NCBI GenBank assembly: GCA_937139335.1
Contig: CAKZPN010000025.1
Span: 1 to 40,250, forward strand
Length of the DNA stretch: 40,250 nt
Source: an uncultured Roseicyclus sp.
GTDB lineage: Bacteria; Pseudomonadota; Alphaproteobacteria; Rhodobacterales; Rhodobacteraceae
Direction: 5' to 3'
Numbering within the stretch: position 1 is the first letter of the stretch; each line of letters opens with the position of its first letter. A model generated the notes under the pieces. That model worked only from the letters and a program-made list of their open reading frames with translations, did no database searches and was not told the origin of the DNA. The position numbers and the translations under genes were made by a program. Shown one piece after another: positions 1-7,569 of this stretch.

Positions 1-8
1 GAATTTGG

Positions 9-1346
9 TTAGCCTGTGAGCTCAATGGCGAGTTTGTTGTGGCGTTCAATGAGCTTGCCGACATCTTGTCCAAGCAGCTGCCTGTCGCCAACAATTTGCT
101 TACCCTCAACAAACAAGTCACGCACATTGTGTGGGCCCGTTAGAACCAACGCAGCTACAGGGTCCCAACTGCCCGCGGCCTCAATGGTATTGAGGTCCCA
201 AATTGCGATGTCAGCCCGTTTCCTAACTTCAATTGACCCACAGTCGTTTCGCCCGAGCACTTTGGCGCCGCCAAGTGTGGCAATTTCTAGCGTCTCGCGG
301 GCGGACATGGCGTCGGCCCCGTTTTTCACCCGTTGCAGCAATAGCGCCTGCCGAGCTTCATTCAACAAATGTGCTGAATCGTTGGAGGCGGATCCGTCAA
401 CGCCCAGACCAACATTGACCCCAGCATCAAGCATTTCCCGAACAGGCGCAATGCCTGATCCTAGCCTGCAGTTAGAGCAGGGGCAGTGGGCGACACCAGT
501 GCCTGTGCGGTTAAACAAGTCAATTTCTGTGCGGTCAAGTCTTACACAATGCGCATGCCATACATCATCGCCAACCCAACCTAGATCCTCAGCATATTGC
601 CCTGGCCGACAACCGAATTTCTCAAGACTGTAGGCGACATCCTCATCATTTTCCGCGAGGTGCGTGTGCAGCATCACGCCTTTGTCGCGAGCCAAAATGG
701 CCGTATCGCGCATTAGGTCTCGGCTCACAGAGAATGGAGAGCAGGGGGCAAGTCCGACCCGAACCATTGCGCCGTCTTCAGCATCGTGGAACGCGTCAAT
801 GACGCGGAGGCAGTCCTCCAGGATCGCGGCCTCCCCCTCGACCAGGCTGTCCGGCGGCAGGCCGCCCAGCGATTGCCCGATCGACATGGCGCCGCGCGTG
901 GCGTGCAGGCGCAGCCCGATTTGCCCCGCCGCCTCGATCGTGTCGTCGAGCCGCGAGCCGTTGGGAAAGAGATAGAGGTGGTCGGACGACATCGTGCAGC
1001 CGGACAGCGCGAGTTCCGCCAGCCCGGTCAGCGCCGAGACCCCCATGTGCTCTGGCGTGAAGCGAGCCCAGATCGGGTAGAGCGTCTGCAGCCAGCCGAA
1101 CAGCGCCGCGTCCTGCGCGCCCGGCACGGCGCGGGTCAGCGACTGGAACAGGTGGTGGTGCGTGTTCACAAGGCCGGGAGTGACCACGCAACCGGCGCAG
1201 TCAAGCACCTCGCCGCTGGAGGCAAGCCCCTGCCCCACCACGACAATCGCGCCGTCGCGGACCAGGATGTCGGTATCCGCCAGCTCCGTCCCGGCGTCGT
1301 CCATCGTGACGACAACCGCTGCATGTCGCAGCAGCGTCTCAGGCAT
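9..1346 (-). CDS. 8-oxoguanine deaminase (amidohydrolase family)
   Basis: A 445-residue metal-dependent amidohydrolase of the AtzB/TrzN/8-oxoguanine deaminase group, expected to hydrolyse an amino group from an oxidised purine (8-oxoguanine to urate) in the cytoplasm. The metal-binding NTHHH motif is at residues 61-65, HTHLAEN at 227-233, a Cys-rich HCPCSNC stretch at about 287-293 and the GVDGSASND aspartate motif at 315-323. The start is set at 1346 because homology begins with MPETLL; the open frame upstream is read through the neighbour. Its first 8 bases overlap the stop of the phosphatase gene upstream, so the two are probably cotranscribed. The distal part (about 9-780) has much lower GC than the first third. 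Family assignment is firm; substrate is inferred from motif similarity, and a related triazine or cytosine-like substrate cannot be excluded. Confidence 0.85.
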   Translation of the reverse strand: MPETLLRHAAVVVTMDDAGTELADTDILVRDGAIVVVGQGLASSGEVLDCAGCVVTPGLVNTHHHLFQSLTRAVPGAQDAALFGWLQTLYPIWARFTPEHMGVSALTGLAELALSGCTMSSDHLYLFPNGSRLDDTIEAAGQIGLRLHATRGAMSIGQSLGGLPPDSLVEGEAAILEDCLRVIDAFHDAEDGAMVRVGLAPCSPFSVSRDLMRDTAILARDKGVMLHTHLAENDEDVAYSLEKFGCRPGQYAEDLGWVGDDVWHAHCVRLDRTEIDLFNRTGTGVAHCPCSNCRLGSGIAPVREMLDAGVNVGLGVDGSASNDSAHLLNEARQALLLQRVKNGADAMSARETLEIATLGGAKVLGRNDCGSIEVRKRADIAIWDLNTIEAAGSWDPVAALVLTGPHNVRDLFVEGKQIVGDRQLLGQDVGKLIERHNKLAIELTG

Positions 1347-2163
1347 CGGGCGCCTCGCGCAGGATCGCCAGCGCGGCGGCGTGGATCGCGGGATTGGCGG
1401 CGGCCAGCGCACGCCCGCCCTCATGCACCGGGCCGCCCCGCCAGTCGGTGACGACGCCGCCCGCGGCCTCGATCACCGCGATCGGGGCGGAAATGTCGTA
1501 GGAGGCGAGGCCGGCCTCGATCACGAGGTCGACCTGCCCCAGGGCCACCAGCGCGTAGGCGTAGCAATCCATGCCGTAGCGCGTCAGCTTCACCCGATCG
1601 CGCACCGCCTCGAACCCGGCGCGCTCCGCGGGCGAGCCGACCTCGGGAAAGGTGGAAAACAGTGTGGCGTCAGACAGATCGCCGATCGCTCGGGTGGCGA
1701 GCGGCGCTTCGCCATGCGGGCCGACGAGGCGCGCGCGGCCGAAGCCGCCCTCGAAGCGTTCGCCGATATAGGGCTGGTCGATCAACCCGTAGATCGGGCC
1801 GCCCGCATCGTTCAGCGCGATGAGAACGCCCCAGGTCGGCGTGCCCGAGATGAAGGCGCGGGTTCCGTCGATGGGGTCGATCACCCAGGTCAGGCCGGTG
1901 GTGCCAGGCTTGGCCACGTCCTCTTCGCCCAGGATGGCATCCTCGGGGCGAAGCCGCGCCAAGACCTCCCGCATCGCGGCCTCCGCGGCGCGGTCGGCGG
2001 CTGTCACCGGGTCGAACCGGCCCACGCCCTTGTCGTCGGCGGTCAGGCTGGCACTGCGGAAGAACGGCAAGATCGCCGCCCGCGCCGCGTCGGCCATGGC
2101 ATGGGCGCAGGCGATCAAATCGTCCACGGGCAGGTCATCGGCTCCGGGCAAGGGGGCGGTCAT
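1339..2163 (-). CDS. hisN: inositol monophosphatase family protein, probable histidinol-phosphatase (HisN-type)
   Basis: A 274-residue Mg-dependent phosphatase of the inositol monophosphatase superfamily. Visible metal and substrate motifs are DPVTAAD (51-57), GEED (79-82), WVIDPIDGTRAFISG (93-107) and a C-terminal YDISAPIAVIEAAGG segment carrying the last metal aspartate. The FISG form after DGTRAF is typical of the histidinol-phosphatase branch, which would dephosphorylate histidinol phosphate in histidine synthesis; an inositol or CysQ-like role is the alternative. The start at 2163 (MTAPLPG) fits family length; an upstream in-frame start at 2196 is less likely. No other his genes are nearby, which is usual for hisN-type genes in this family. 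Confidence 0.85.
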   Translation of the reverse strand: MTAPLPGADDLPVDDLIACAHAMADAARAAILPFFRSASLTADDKGVGRFDPVTAADRAAEAAMREVLARLRPEDAILGEEDVAKPGTTGLTWVIDPIDGTRAFISGTPTWGVLIALNDAGGPIYGLIDQPYIGERFEGGFGRARLVGPHGEAPLATRAIGDLSDATLFSTFPEVGSPAERAGFEAVRDRVKLTRYGMDCYAYALVALGQVDLVIEAGLASYDISAPIAVIEAAGGVVTDWRGGPVHEGGRALAAANPAIHAAALAILREAPDA

Positions 2164-2241
2164 GTCGGGCCTCGGCACTGCGGGTCTGGAACGCATCGCG
2201 GAGGTGGCACGATCCTCCGCCCGCGGTCAAGCGGCGCCCGG

Positions 2242-2625
2242 TCAGGCCGCTGCGTCCGACAGGACGCGCGCCAGATCGAACAGCCGCCGGCGCTGGTTCT
2301 CGGGGATCGCGTAATAGGAGCGGATCAGTTCCAGCGCCTCCTTGTCGGCGAGGATGTCGGCGGGCACCCCGCCGTTTGCGCCGGCGGTCGGCGCCATCTC
2401 GTCCGCACCCGTCGCGCCCTCGAAGAAATAGGCCACCGGCACCGACATCGCGTCGGCTATGTCCCACAGGCGCGAGGCGCTGACGCGGTTCATGCCGGTC
2501 TCGTATTTCTGGATCTGCTGGAACTTGATGCCGACCTTCTGGGCCAGTTGCTGCTGGGTCATGCCCACCAGCCAGCGGCGGTGCCGGATGCGTTTTCCAA
2601 CGTGGACGTCTACAGGGTGCTTCAC
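2242..2625 (-). CDS. XRE-family helix-turn-helix regulator
   Basis: A 127-residue DNA-binding protein with an N-terminal cro/C1-type HTH (about residues 10-64; core QQQLAQKVGIKFQQIQKYE) and a C-terminal part (about 85-127) that is probably helical and may mediate dimerisation. The start is a GTG at 2625 with a strong Shine-Dalgarno AAGGAGG five bases upstream. A short near-palindrome TTTGTCAAA at 2640-2648 lies immediately upstream of the ribosome binding site, a plausible autoregulatory operator. It lies 78 bases upstream of the HisN-type gene on the same strand and may share a transcript with it. The regulated genes are unknown. Family call is firm, regulon not inferable. Confidence 0.9.
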   Translation of the reverse strand: MKHPVDVHVGKRIRHRRWLVGMTQQQLAQKVGIKFQQIQKYETGMNRVSASRLWDIADAMSVPVAYFFEGATGADEMAPTAGANGGVPADILADKEALELIRSYYAIPENQRRRLFDLARVLSDAAA

Positions 2626-2928
2626 AAGGCCCTCCTTAGTTTGTCAAACCAAACGTCGCCACCCGCGCCGATCGTCCCGGACGGCAGATCCCCCGGTTGC
2701 CCGGCGGCAGTCCCAAGGCCAGCGCGACCCCGGCAAACCCGTGACGGGTCGGGCACATCACCCCCCACCCCGTGGTGCAGGCACCGGGCGGCGGCGGCAG
2801 GTCGCGCGAACCAGAAAAAGGGTATTCGCCCTTTGCGTGTCGGGCAACGTGGCGTTTTTGCATGCGTCCTCTGGCCGCCGCCCGTCGCCGCCGCTAGGCT
2901 CGCCGCGAACGAGACTGGAGGGGACATC
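2626..2928. other. divergent intergenic region, about 300 bp
   Basis: This stretch separates the XRE regulator (minus) from the quinone oxidoreductase (plus). It holds the regulator's ribosome binding site (2630-2637), the TTTGTCAAA near-palindrome (2640-2648), a small ACCCG-TGA-CGGGT hairpin (2737-2749) and an AAAGGG/CCCTTT hairpin (2817-2834) followed on the minus strand by a short T run. I see no convincing coding frame and no clear -35/-10 pair for the plus-strand gene. Confidence 0.5.
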
Positions 2929-3888
2929 ATGCGCGCCTTTCGCGTCATGGAACCGGGCCGCACGCCGGAACTGACCGAGATCGACACGCCCGAGCCGGGA
3001 CCGGGCGAGATTCGGGTGCGCATCGCGGCCTGCGGGCTGAACTTCGCCGATCTGCTGATGATCAAGGGCGAATACCAGGATACGCCGGTCGCACCCTTCA
3101 CGCTCGGAATGGAGGTCGCGGGGGTGGTCGAGGCGATCGGCGACGGCGTCACCCTGCCCGCGCTCGGCACGCGGGTGGCGGTCTTTGCGGGCCATGGCGG
3201 CCTGGCGGAGTTTGGCGTTTTCGACGCCGCCCGCGCGGTGCCGATCCCCGATTCCATGTCCTTTGACGAGGCGGCGGGGTTCCTCGTGGCCTATGGCACC
3301 TCGCATCTCGCGCTGACGCATCGCGCGGGGCTGAAGCCGGGCGAGCGGCTGCTTGTGCTCGGGGCCGCCGGTGGCGTCGGGCTGACGGCGGTGGAGCTTG
3401 GCGCGGTGATGGGGGCCGAGGTTATCGCGGTGGCGCGCGGCGCCGAGAAGCTTGCCGTCGCGCAGACCGCGGGGGCGCAGCATCTGATCGACAGCGACAG
3501 CGGCGACATCCGGGCCGAGGTGAAGGCGCTGGGCGGCGCCGACGTGGTCTATGACGCGGTCGGCGGCGCGGCGTTCGACGCCGCGTTGCGCGCGACGCGC
3601 CCCGGCGCGCGCATCCTGACCATCGGTTTCGCCAGCGGAACCGTGCCGCAGATCCCGGCCAACCTGCTGCTGGTGAAGAACCTCAGCGTGCTGGGCCTCT
3701 ACTGGGGCGGCTACCTGAAGCTTGCGCCCGACGTGCTGACAGCGTCGCTGTCCGAACTGATGGCGCTCTACGCCGCGGGCCGGATCAAGCCGCATATCGG
3801 CGCCAGCTATTCGCTCGACCAGGCCGCCGACGCGCTGGAGCTGCTGCGCAGCAGGAAGAGCACCGGCAAGGTCATAGTGACGACTTAG
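2929..3888 (+). CDS. NADPH:quinone oxidoreductase family protein (zinc-less MDR)
   Basis: A 319-residue medium-chain dehydrogenase/reductase. The N-terminal GroES-like domain carries GEIRVRIAACGLNFADLL (about 24-41) and the Rossmann domain has a GAAGGVGLTAVELG nucleotide-binding loop. No structural-zinc cysteine cluster or catalytic zinc ligands are visible, placing it with the zeta-crystallin/QOR branch that reduces quinones or enones with NADPH. The ATG at 2929 follows a GGAGGGG ribosome binding site. It converges with the LysR gene, whose stop lies 8 bases away. Single-gene transcription seems likely. The physiological acceptor is unknown. Confidence 0.88.
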   Translation: MRAFRVMEPGRTPELTEIDTPEPGPGEIRVRIAACGLNFADLLMIKGEYQDTPVAPFTLGMEVAGVVEAIGDGVTLPALGTRVAVFAGHGGLAEFGVFDAARAVPIPDSMSFDEAAGFLVAYGTSHLALTHRAGLKPGERLLVLGAAGGVGLTAVELGAVMGAEVIAVARGAEKLAVAQTAGAQHLIDSDSGDIRAEVKALGGADVVYDAVGGAAFDAALRATRPGARILTIGFASGTVPQIPANLLLVKNLSVLGLYWGGYLKLAPDVLTASLSELMALYAAGRIKPHIGASYSLDQAADALELLRSRKSTGKVIVTT

Positions 3889-3896
3889 CCGCCGGC

Positions 3897-4751
3897 TCAG
3901 AGGCTGCGAAAGCTCGACCGCGTCAGGTCCACCAGCGCGTCCAGCGGGCTGCCGCGGTTCAGGTCCGAGCGGTAGAGGTTGATCTTGATCTGCGGCAGCG
4001 GCGGCAACGCGCCACCATGGGCGATCCGCTCCACATAGGGCGGTTCGGTGCCTTCGATACAAGCATGCACCGCCAGATCGGCGCTGACCGAGGCCTCGAC
4101 GGTGCGGATCGAATCCGATTCCACCGCCATTTCCCAGGCGATGCCGGCCCGGTCCAGCGCCGCCTGCACGGACGAACGGAAGATGCAGGCATGCTCGAAG
4201 GCAAGCCGCAGCGGCCGCTGCTTCCACATCTGGCCGCCTTCCGCCCCGACCCAGACCAGCGGGCGGGTGATCAGGGTCTCGCCGCCGGCGTCGCAAAGCG
4301 CCTCGGTGGTCAGGATGGCGTCAAGCTCACCGCGCGCGAACATCCGCTTCAGCCGCGCGGTGTAGGACGACACCAGTTGCACCTTCACCCGCGGGTAATC
4401 GACGGCAAGCCGGTGCAGCACGCGCGGGATCGAAGGGTAGACGATGTCGTGGGGCACCCCCAGCTTCAGCTCGCCCTCGTAATCCGAGGCGGTGAGCCGC
4501 GTCAGCACCTCGTCGTTCAGCTCCAGCATGCGGCGCGCGTAGCCCAGCATCTGCTCGCCCGCGCCGGTGAGGATCAGCCGCCGCGTCGCGCGGTCGAATA
4601 GGCCGACATCGAGCATGTCCTCGAGCCGCTTGATCTGCATCGAGACGGCCGATTGCGTGAGATTGAGGTATCCGCTCGCCTTTGTCACACCACCGGCATC
4701 AGCGACGGCTACGAAGGCGCGGAGAGCGGTCAGATCGAGATTTCGGGGCAT
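3897..4751 (-). CDS. LysR-family transcriptional regulator
   Basis: A 284-residue LysR-type regulator: winged HTH at residues 1-60 (RNLDLTALRAFVAVADAGG, then TQSAVSMQIKRLED) followed by a periplasmic-binding-like effector domain. It is divergent from the small DUF1127-type gene, the usual arrangement for a LysR target. The start at 4751 gives a normal N-terminus; an in-frame ATG at 4784 would add eleven residues (MFLKFQITGCD). A perfect inverted repeat ATCACA-TCC-TGTGAT (4752-4766) abuts the start and contains the Shine-Dalgarno-like AGGA in its centre on the coding strand. A second repeat, CTGAA-AC-TTCAG (4767-4778), follows. The effector is unknown. Confidence 0.9.
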   Translation of the reverse strand: MPRNLDLTALRAFVAVADAGGVTKASGYLNLTQSAVSMQIKRLEDMLDVGLFDRATRRLILTGAGEQMLGYARRMLELNDEVLTRLTASDYEGELKLGVPHDIVYPSIPRVLHRLAVDYPRVKVQLVSSYTARLKRMFARGELDAILTTEALCDAGGETLITRPLVWVGAEGGQMWKQRPLRLAFEHACIFRSSVQAALDRAGIAWEMAVESDSIRTVEASVSADLAVHACIEGTEPPYVERIAHGGALPPLPQIKINLYRSDLNRGSPLDALVDLTRSSFRSL

Positions 4752-4778
4752 ATCACATCCTGTGATCTGAAACTTCAG
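4752..4778. promoter_or_regulatory. two adjacent palindromes upstream of the LysR gene
   Basis: ATCACA-TCC-TGTGAT (4752-4766) and CTGAA-AC-TTCAG (4767-4778) lie back to back in the LysR/DUF1127 divergent region. The first touches the LysR start codon and could act as a DNA operator or as an mRNA hairpin around the ribosome binding site. Both are exact inverted repeats read directly from the sequence; their role is inferred. Confidence 0.5.
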
Positions 4779-4789
4779 AAACATTCACT

Positions 4790-4818
4790 TTCAAGATGCA
4801 CACCCGGTCACATATATC
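4790..4818 (+). promoter_or_regulatory. probable promoter of the DUF1127-type gene
   Basis: TTCAAG (4790-4795) and TATATC (4813-4818) are separated by 17 bases, a sigma70-like arrangement placing transcription start near 4825, about 50 bases before the small gene. The LysR-side palindromes sit just upstream, where an activator would bind. Confidence 0.5.
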
Positions 4819-4873
4819 AAGCATCGAAATCTCTCCCTGATTTTGAATAACGAAACGCGAAAGGACTACCCCG

Positions 4874-5092
4874 ATGGCCGAAATAATGGCTTCGCACGGG
4901 GCGACCGCCATTGGTCGCGCCACCCCCTCCCTGATGGCCCGGCTTTTTGCCTGGCACGCCCGCTGGCTCGAAACCCGGCGCATGCAGGCGCTTGACGCGC
5001 ATCTGCGCCGCGACCTCGGCCTCGACATCCCGCCGGCCGGCCGCGCCGCCGCCCGTCCCGGCTGGGACGTGAGCCTGCCCGGACTGCGATGA
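4874..5092 (+). CDS. small DUF1127-type protein
   Basis: A 72-residue protein whose centre, WLETRRMQALDAHLRRDLGLD (about 34-54), matches the pattern of DUF1127/YjiS-like small proteins (arginine-rich helix, then LDxHLLRDIGL). DUF1127 proteins of Rhodobacteraceae have been linked to stress and RNA-related regulation; that role is knowledge of the family, not visible here. An AAAGGA ribosome binding site lies upstream. The gene has its own predicted promoter and a strong downstream terminator, so it is likely monocistronic, and it is divergent from a LysR regulator that may control it. The alanine- and arginine-rich C-terminus is not recognised. Confidence 0.75.
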   Translation: MAEIMASHGATAIGRATPSLMARLFAWHARWLETRRMQALDAHLRRDLGLDIPPAGRAAARPGWDVSLPGLR

Positions 5093-5147
5093 GCGCGTTC
5101 GATCCGACGCACCCTTTGGGGCTGCGCCCACGATTGGAAAAAACTAT

Positions 5148-5178
5148 CGCGCCGTGGCCTCAGGCCGCGGCGCGTTTT
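5148..5178 (+). terminator. rho-independent terminator after the DUF1127-type gene
   Basis: A 13-bp GC-rich inverted repeat (CGCGCCGTGGCCT / AGGCCGCGGCGCG, one G-U pair, 5148-5174) is followed by TTTT. The actual loop would open the innermost pairs. It lies 55 bases after the stop. Confidence 0.8.
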
Positions 5179-5180
5179 CC

Positions 5181-5209
5181 TTGAATTACAGGCTCTCCTC
5201 ACCGATATT
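5181..5209 (+). promoter_or_regulatory. probable promoter of the Bax-inhibitor-1 gene
   Basis: TTGAAT (5181-5186) and GATATT (5204-5209) are spaced by 17 bases. The predicted start near 5216 leaves a leader of about 67 bases containing a small GCTCA-AGGA-TGAGC hairpin (5213-5226). Confidence 0.5.
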
Positions 5210-5282
5210 CATGCTCAAGGATGAGCCCGCCCGCGCAACCGCGCTGACCGGGCTCGGCCGCACGCTTTCTTTGGAGGGATAA

Positions 5283-6065
5283 ATGGCAGACTATCAGACG
5301 ATCCGGGCCGGCGTCTCCGGCGCCCGCGCAGCCGAGATCGATCAGGGCCTGCGGGCCCATATGAACAAGGTCTACGCCACCATGTCTGGTGGCATGCTGA
5401 TCACCGCGGCCGCCGCCTGGGCGATCGCCAACCTCGCCGTCACGTCCGACCCGACCGGCGCAACCGCCGCGCTGCGCGAAGGGCAATACCTGACGGGCCT
5501 GGGCGAAGTGCTCTACACCACGCCGCTGCGCTGGGTGGTGATGTTCGCGCCGCTGGCCTTCATCCTCTTCGGCTGGGGTGCCCTGATGCGCCGCGGCTCG
5601 GCCTCGGTCGTCAGCCTCGGCTTCTTCGCCTTCGCCGCCGTCATGGGCGTGTCGATGAGCTCGATCTTCCTCGTCTTCACGTCGGTCTCGATCGTGCAGA
5701 CCTTCCTCGTGACCGCCATCGCCTTCGCCGCGCTCAGCCTCTACGGCTACACGACGAAGCGCGACCTGTCGGGCATGGGCACCTTCCTGATCATGGGTGT
5801 GGTCGGCCTGATCATCGCGATGGTCATCAACATCTTCCTGCAGTCGCCCGCGATGATGTTCGCGATCTCGGCGATCGGCGTGCTGATCTTCGCGGGTCTC
5901 ACCGCCTTCTACACGCAGGAAATCAAGAGCACCTACGTGGCTCACGCCGCACACGGAGACCAGGAATGGCTGGACAAGGCCGCCATCGACGGCGCGCTGA
6001 GCCTCTACATCGCGTTCCTGAACATGTTCCAGTTCCTGCTCATGTTCATGGGACAGCAGGAATAG
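5283..6065 (+). CDS. Bax inhibitor-1/YccA family membrane protein
   Basis: A 260-residue integral inner-membrane protein of the BI-1/YbhL/YccA family with about seven hydrophobic segments (near 33-52, 82-102, 108-128, 132-152, 162-182, 190-208 and the C-terminal end). Family members are linked to calcium leak and, for YccA, to modulation of FtsH; no catalytic motif exists. The cytoplasmic N-terminus (DYQTIRAGVSGARAAEIDQGLRAHMNKVY in part) is the form common in alphaproteobacteria. The TTTGGAGGGAT ribosome binding site just upstream fixes the ATG. The gene stands alone between its own predicted promoter and terminator. Confidence 0.92.
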   Translation: MADYQTIRAGVSGARAAEIDQGLRAHMNKVYATMSGGMLITAAAAWAIANLAVTSDPTGATAALREGQYLTGLGEVLYTTPLRWVVMFAPLAFILFGWGALMRRGSASVVSLGFFAFAAVMGVSMSSIFLVFTSVSIVQTFLVTAIAFAALSLYGYTTKRDLSGMGTFLIMGVVGLIIAMVINIFLQSPAMMFAISAIGVLIFAGLTAFYTQEIKSTYVAHAAHGDQEWLDKAAIDGALSLYIAFLNMFQFLLMFMGQQE

Positions 6066-6087
6066 CACCTGCCGCCACAGGATCTGC

Positions 6088-6117
6088 AAAGGGCCGGGGG
6101 AAACCCCGGCCCTTTTT
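6088..6117 (+). terminator. rho-independent terminator after the BI-1 gene
   Basis: AAAGGGCCGGGG (6088-6099), loop GAAA, CCCCGGCCCTTT (6104-6115), followed by further T residues: a 12-bp perfect stem with a GNRA-type loop and a T run, 22 bases past the stop. Confidence 0.92.
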
Positions 6118-6164
6118 GCATGCGCGTCACGAAAGTTTCACGGGGACCGCCGTGTCCTCGCGGC

Positions 6165-6177
6165 CTATATCACCTCC
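6165..6177 (+). promoter_or_regulatory. -10 element just upstream of chrA
   Basis: CTATAT (6165-6170) lies seven bases before the chrA ATG, which would put the transcription start at or next to the start codon. No convincing -35 hexamer is seen at the usual distance. The identical spacing recurs at prfC. Confidence 0.4.
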
Positions 6178-7470
6178 ATGACCGATGCCGCAGCCCCCGC
6201 CCCGCCCCGTGACATGACCGAACTGACCCGCGTCTTCGGGCGCATCGGGCTGCTCAGCTTTGGCGGACCGGCCGCCCAGATCGCACTGATGCACAAGGAG
6301 CTGGTCGAGGATCGGCCCTGGCTGACCGAGCGGCAGTTCCTGAACGCGCTCAGCTTCTGCATGCTCCTGCCCGGCCCCGAGGCGATGCAGCTGGCCACCT
6401 ATGCCGGCTGGCGCGTGGCGGGCGTGCGCGGCGGGCTGATCGCGGGGCTGCTCTTCGTCGTGCCCGGCGCGGCGGTGATCTTGCTGCTCGCCTCGATCTA
6501 CGCCGCCGTGGGCAACGTGCCGCTGGTGCAGGCGCTGTTCCTCGGCATAAAGGCGGCGGTCATCGTCATCGTCCTGCAGGCGCTGGTGAAGGTGTCGAAG
6601 AAGGCGCTGACGGGCTTGGTCCCGTACCTGATCGCGGGCGCGGCATTCCTCGCCATTTACGCGCTGCAGGTGCCGTTCCCGCTGATCGTGCTGGGCGCGG
6701 CGGGCCTTGGCGCGCTTTTCATGGTGAAGGCCGCGCCGGAGACGGCCCCCGTGCCTCGCGTCTCAAGCACGTCGACTCTGGGCACCGTGGCGCTCTGGGG
6801 CGCGATCTGGCTCGCCCCGCTCGCGCTTCTCTGGATCGTGGCGCCGGGCGGGCTGCTGGCCGAGGTGGGGCTCTTCTTCGCCAAGCTCGCCGTCGTCACC
6901 TTCGGCGGCGCCTACGCGGTGCTGGCCTACATGGTGCAGGAGGTGGTCGGCGACTACGGCTGGCTGACCACCGCGCAGATGATGGATGCGCTCGGGCTGG
7001 CCGAAACCACGCCCGGCCCGCTGATCCTGGTGACGGAGTTCGTGGGTTTTCTCGCGGGCGCGCAGGCGGGCGGCTGGGGCCTTGGCCTCGCCGCCGCGCT
7101 GGTCACGCTCTGGGTCACCTTCGCGCCGTGCTTCCTGTGGATCTTCGCGGGCGCCCCCTACATCGAGTGGATCGCCAGCCGCCCGCGCCTGACCGGCGCG
7201 CTGCAGGCGATCACCGCGGCAGTGGTCGGCGTGATCCTGAACCTCTCGGTCTGGTTCGCGCTCCACGTCATGTTCGCCGATCTGGAGTCACTCACCGCCG
7301 GCCCGCTGTCTGTGCTGGTGCCGGTCTGGTCCAGCCTCGACGGCACCGCGCTCGGCCTCACCGCGCTGGCGGGCGGGCTGATCTGGGGCCTCCGGCTCGA
7401 CCTGATGAAGGTGTTGCCGATCATGGCGCTGGCGGGTCTTGGCGCAACATGGGCGCTGTCGGGGATTTGA
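6178..7470 (+). CDS. chrA: chromate transporter, ChrA (CHR) family
   Basis: A 430-residue, two-domain (long-chain) CHR-family protein. Both halves carry the family signature: LLSFGGPAAQIALMHKE with WLTERQF and LPGPEAMQLATYAGW in the first half, and VVTFGGAYAVLAYMVQEVV with GWLTTAQM and TTPGPLILVTEFVGF in the second. About ten to twelve hydrophobic segments are visible. Characterised members export chromate; others are sulfate-related or of unknown substrate. No chrB or other metal-resistance gene is adjacent, so a chromate role is inferred from family only. No good Shine-Dalgarno sequence precedes the ATG, and a -10-like CTATAT ends seven bases before it, suggesting a leaderless transcript. 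Confidence 0.92.
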   Translation: MTDAAAPAPPRDMTELTRVFGRIGLLSFGGPAAQIALMHKELVEDRPWLTERQFLNALSFCMLLPGPEAMQLATYAGWRVAGVRGGLIAGLLFVVPGAAVILLLASIYAAVGNVPLVQALFLGIKAAVIVIVLQALVKVSKKALTGLVPYLIAGAAFLAIYALQVPFPLIVLGAAGLGALFMVKAAPETAPVPRVSSTSTLGTVALWGAIWLAPLALLWIVAPGGLLAEVGLFFAKLAVVTFGGAYAVLAYMVQEVVGDYGWLTTAQMMDALGLAETTPGPLILVTEFVGFLAGAQAGGWGLGLAAALVTLWVTFAPCFLWIFAGAPYIEWIASRPRLTGALQAITAAVVGVILNLSVWFALHVMFADLESLTAGPLSVLVPVWSSLDGTALGLTALAGGLIWGLRLDLMKVLPIMALAGLGATWALSGI

Positions 7471-7474
7471 GGTG

Positions 7475-7502
7475 TTGACTCGGGGGCGCGCGCGGGTAAA
7501 AG
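7475..7502 (+). promoter_or_regulatory. probable rpmG promoter
   Basis: TTGACT (7475-7480) and TAAAAG (7497-7502) separated by 16 bases, directly after the chrA stop. Predicted start near 7508 gives an approximately 60-base leader to rpmG. Confidence 0.6.
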
Positions 7503-7569
7503 GCGCAGTCTCAGGATAGAACGCGGTGCGCCCGACGCGCCGCCCCGTACCATCGCAGGAGCCCGACCC

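Noticed and set aside
2817..2834. AAAGGG/CCCTTT hairpin with a T run on the minus strand as a terminator.
   Set aside because: Only six pairs, half of them A-T, and no gene ends on that strand here.
1162..2928. Long plus-strand frame running from inside the deaminase gene into the quinone oxidoreductase.
   Set aside because: It is antisense to three intact genes; only the part from 2929 has family similarity and a ribosome binding site.
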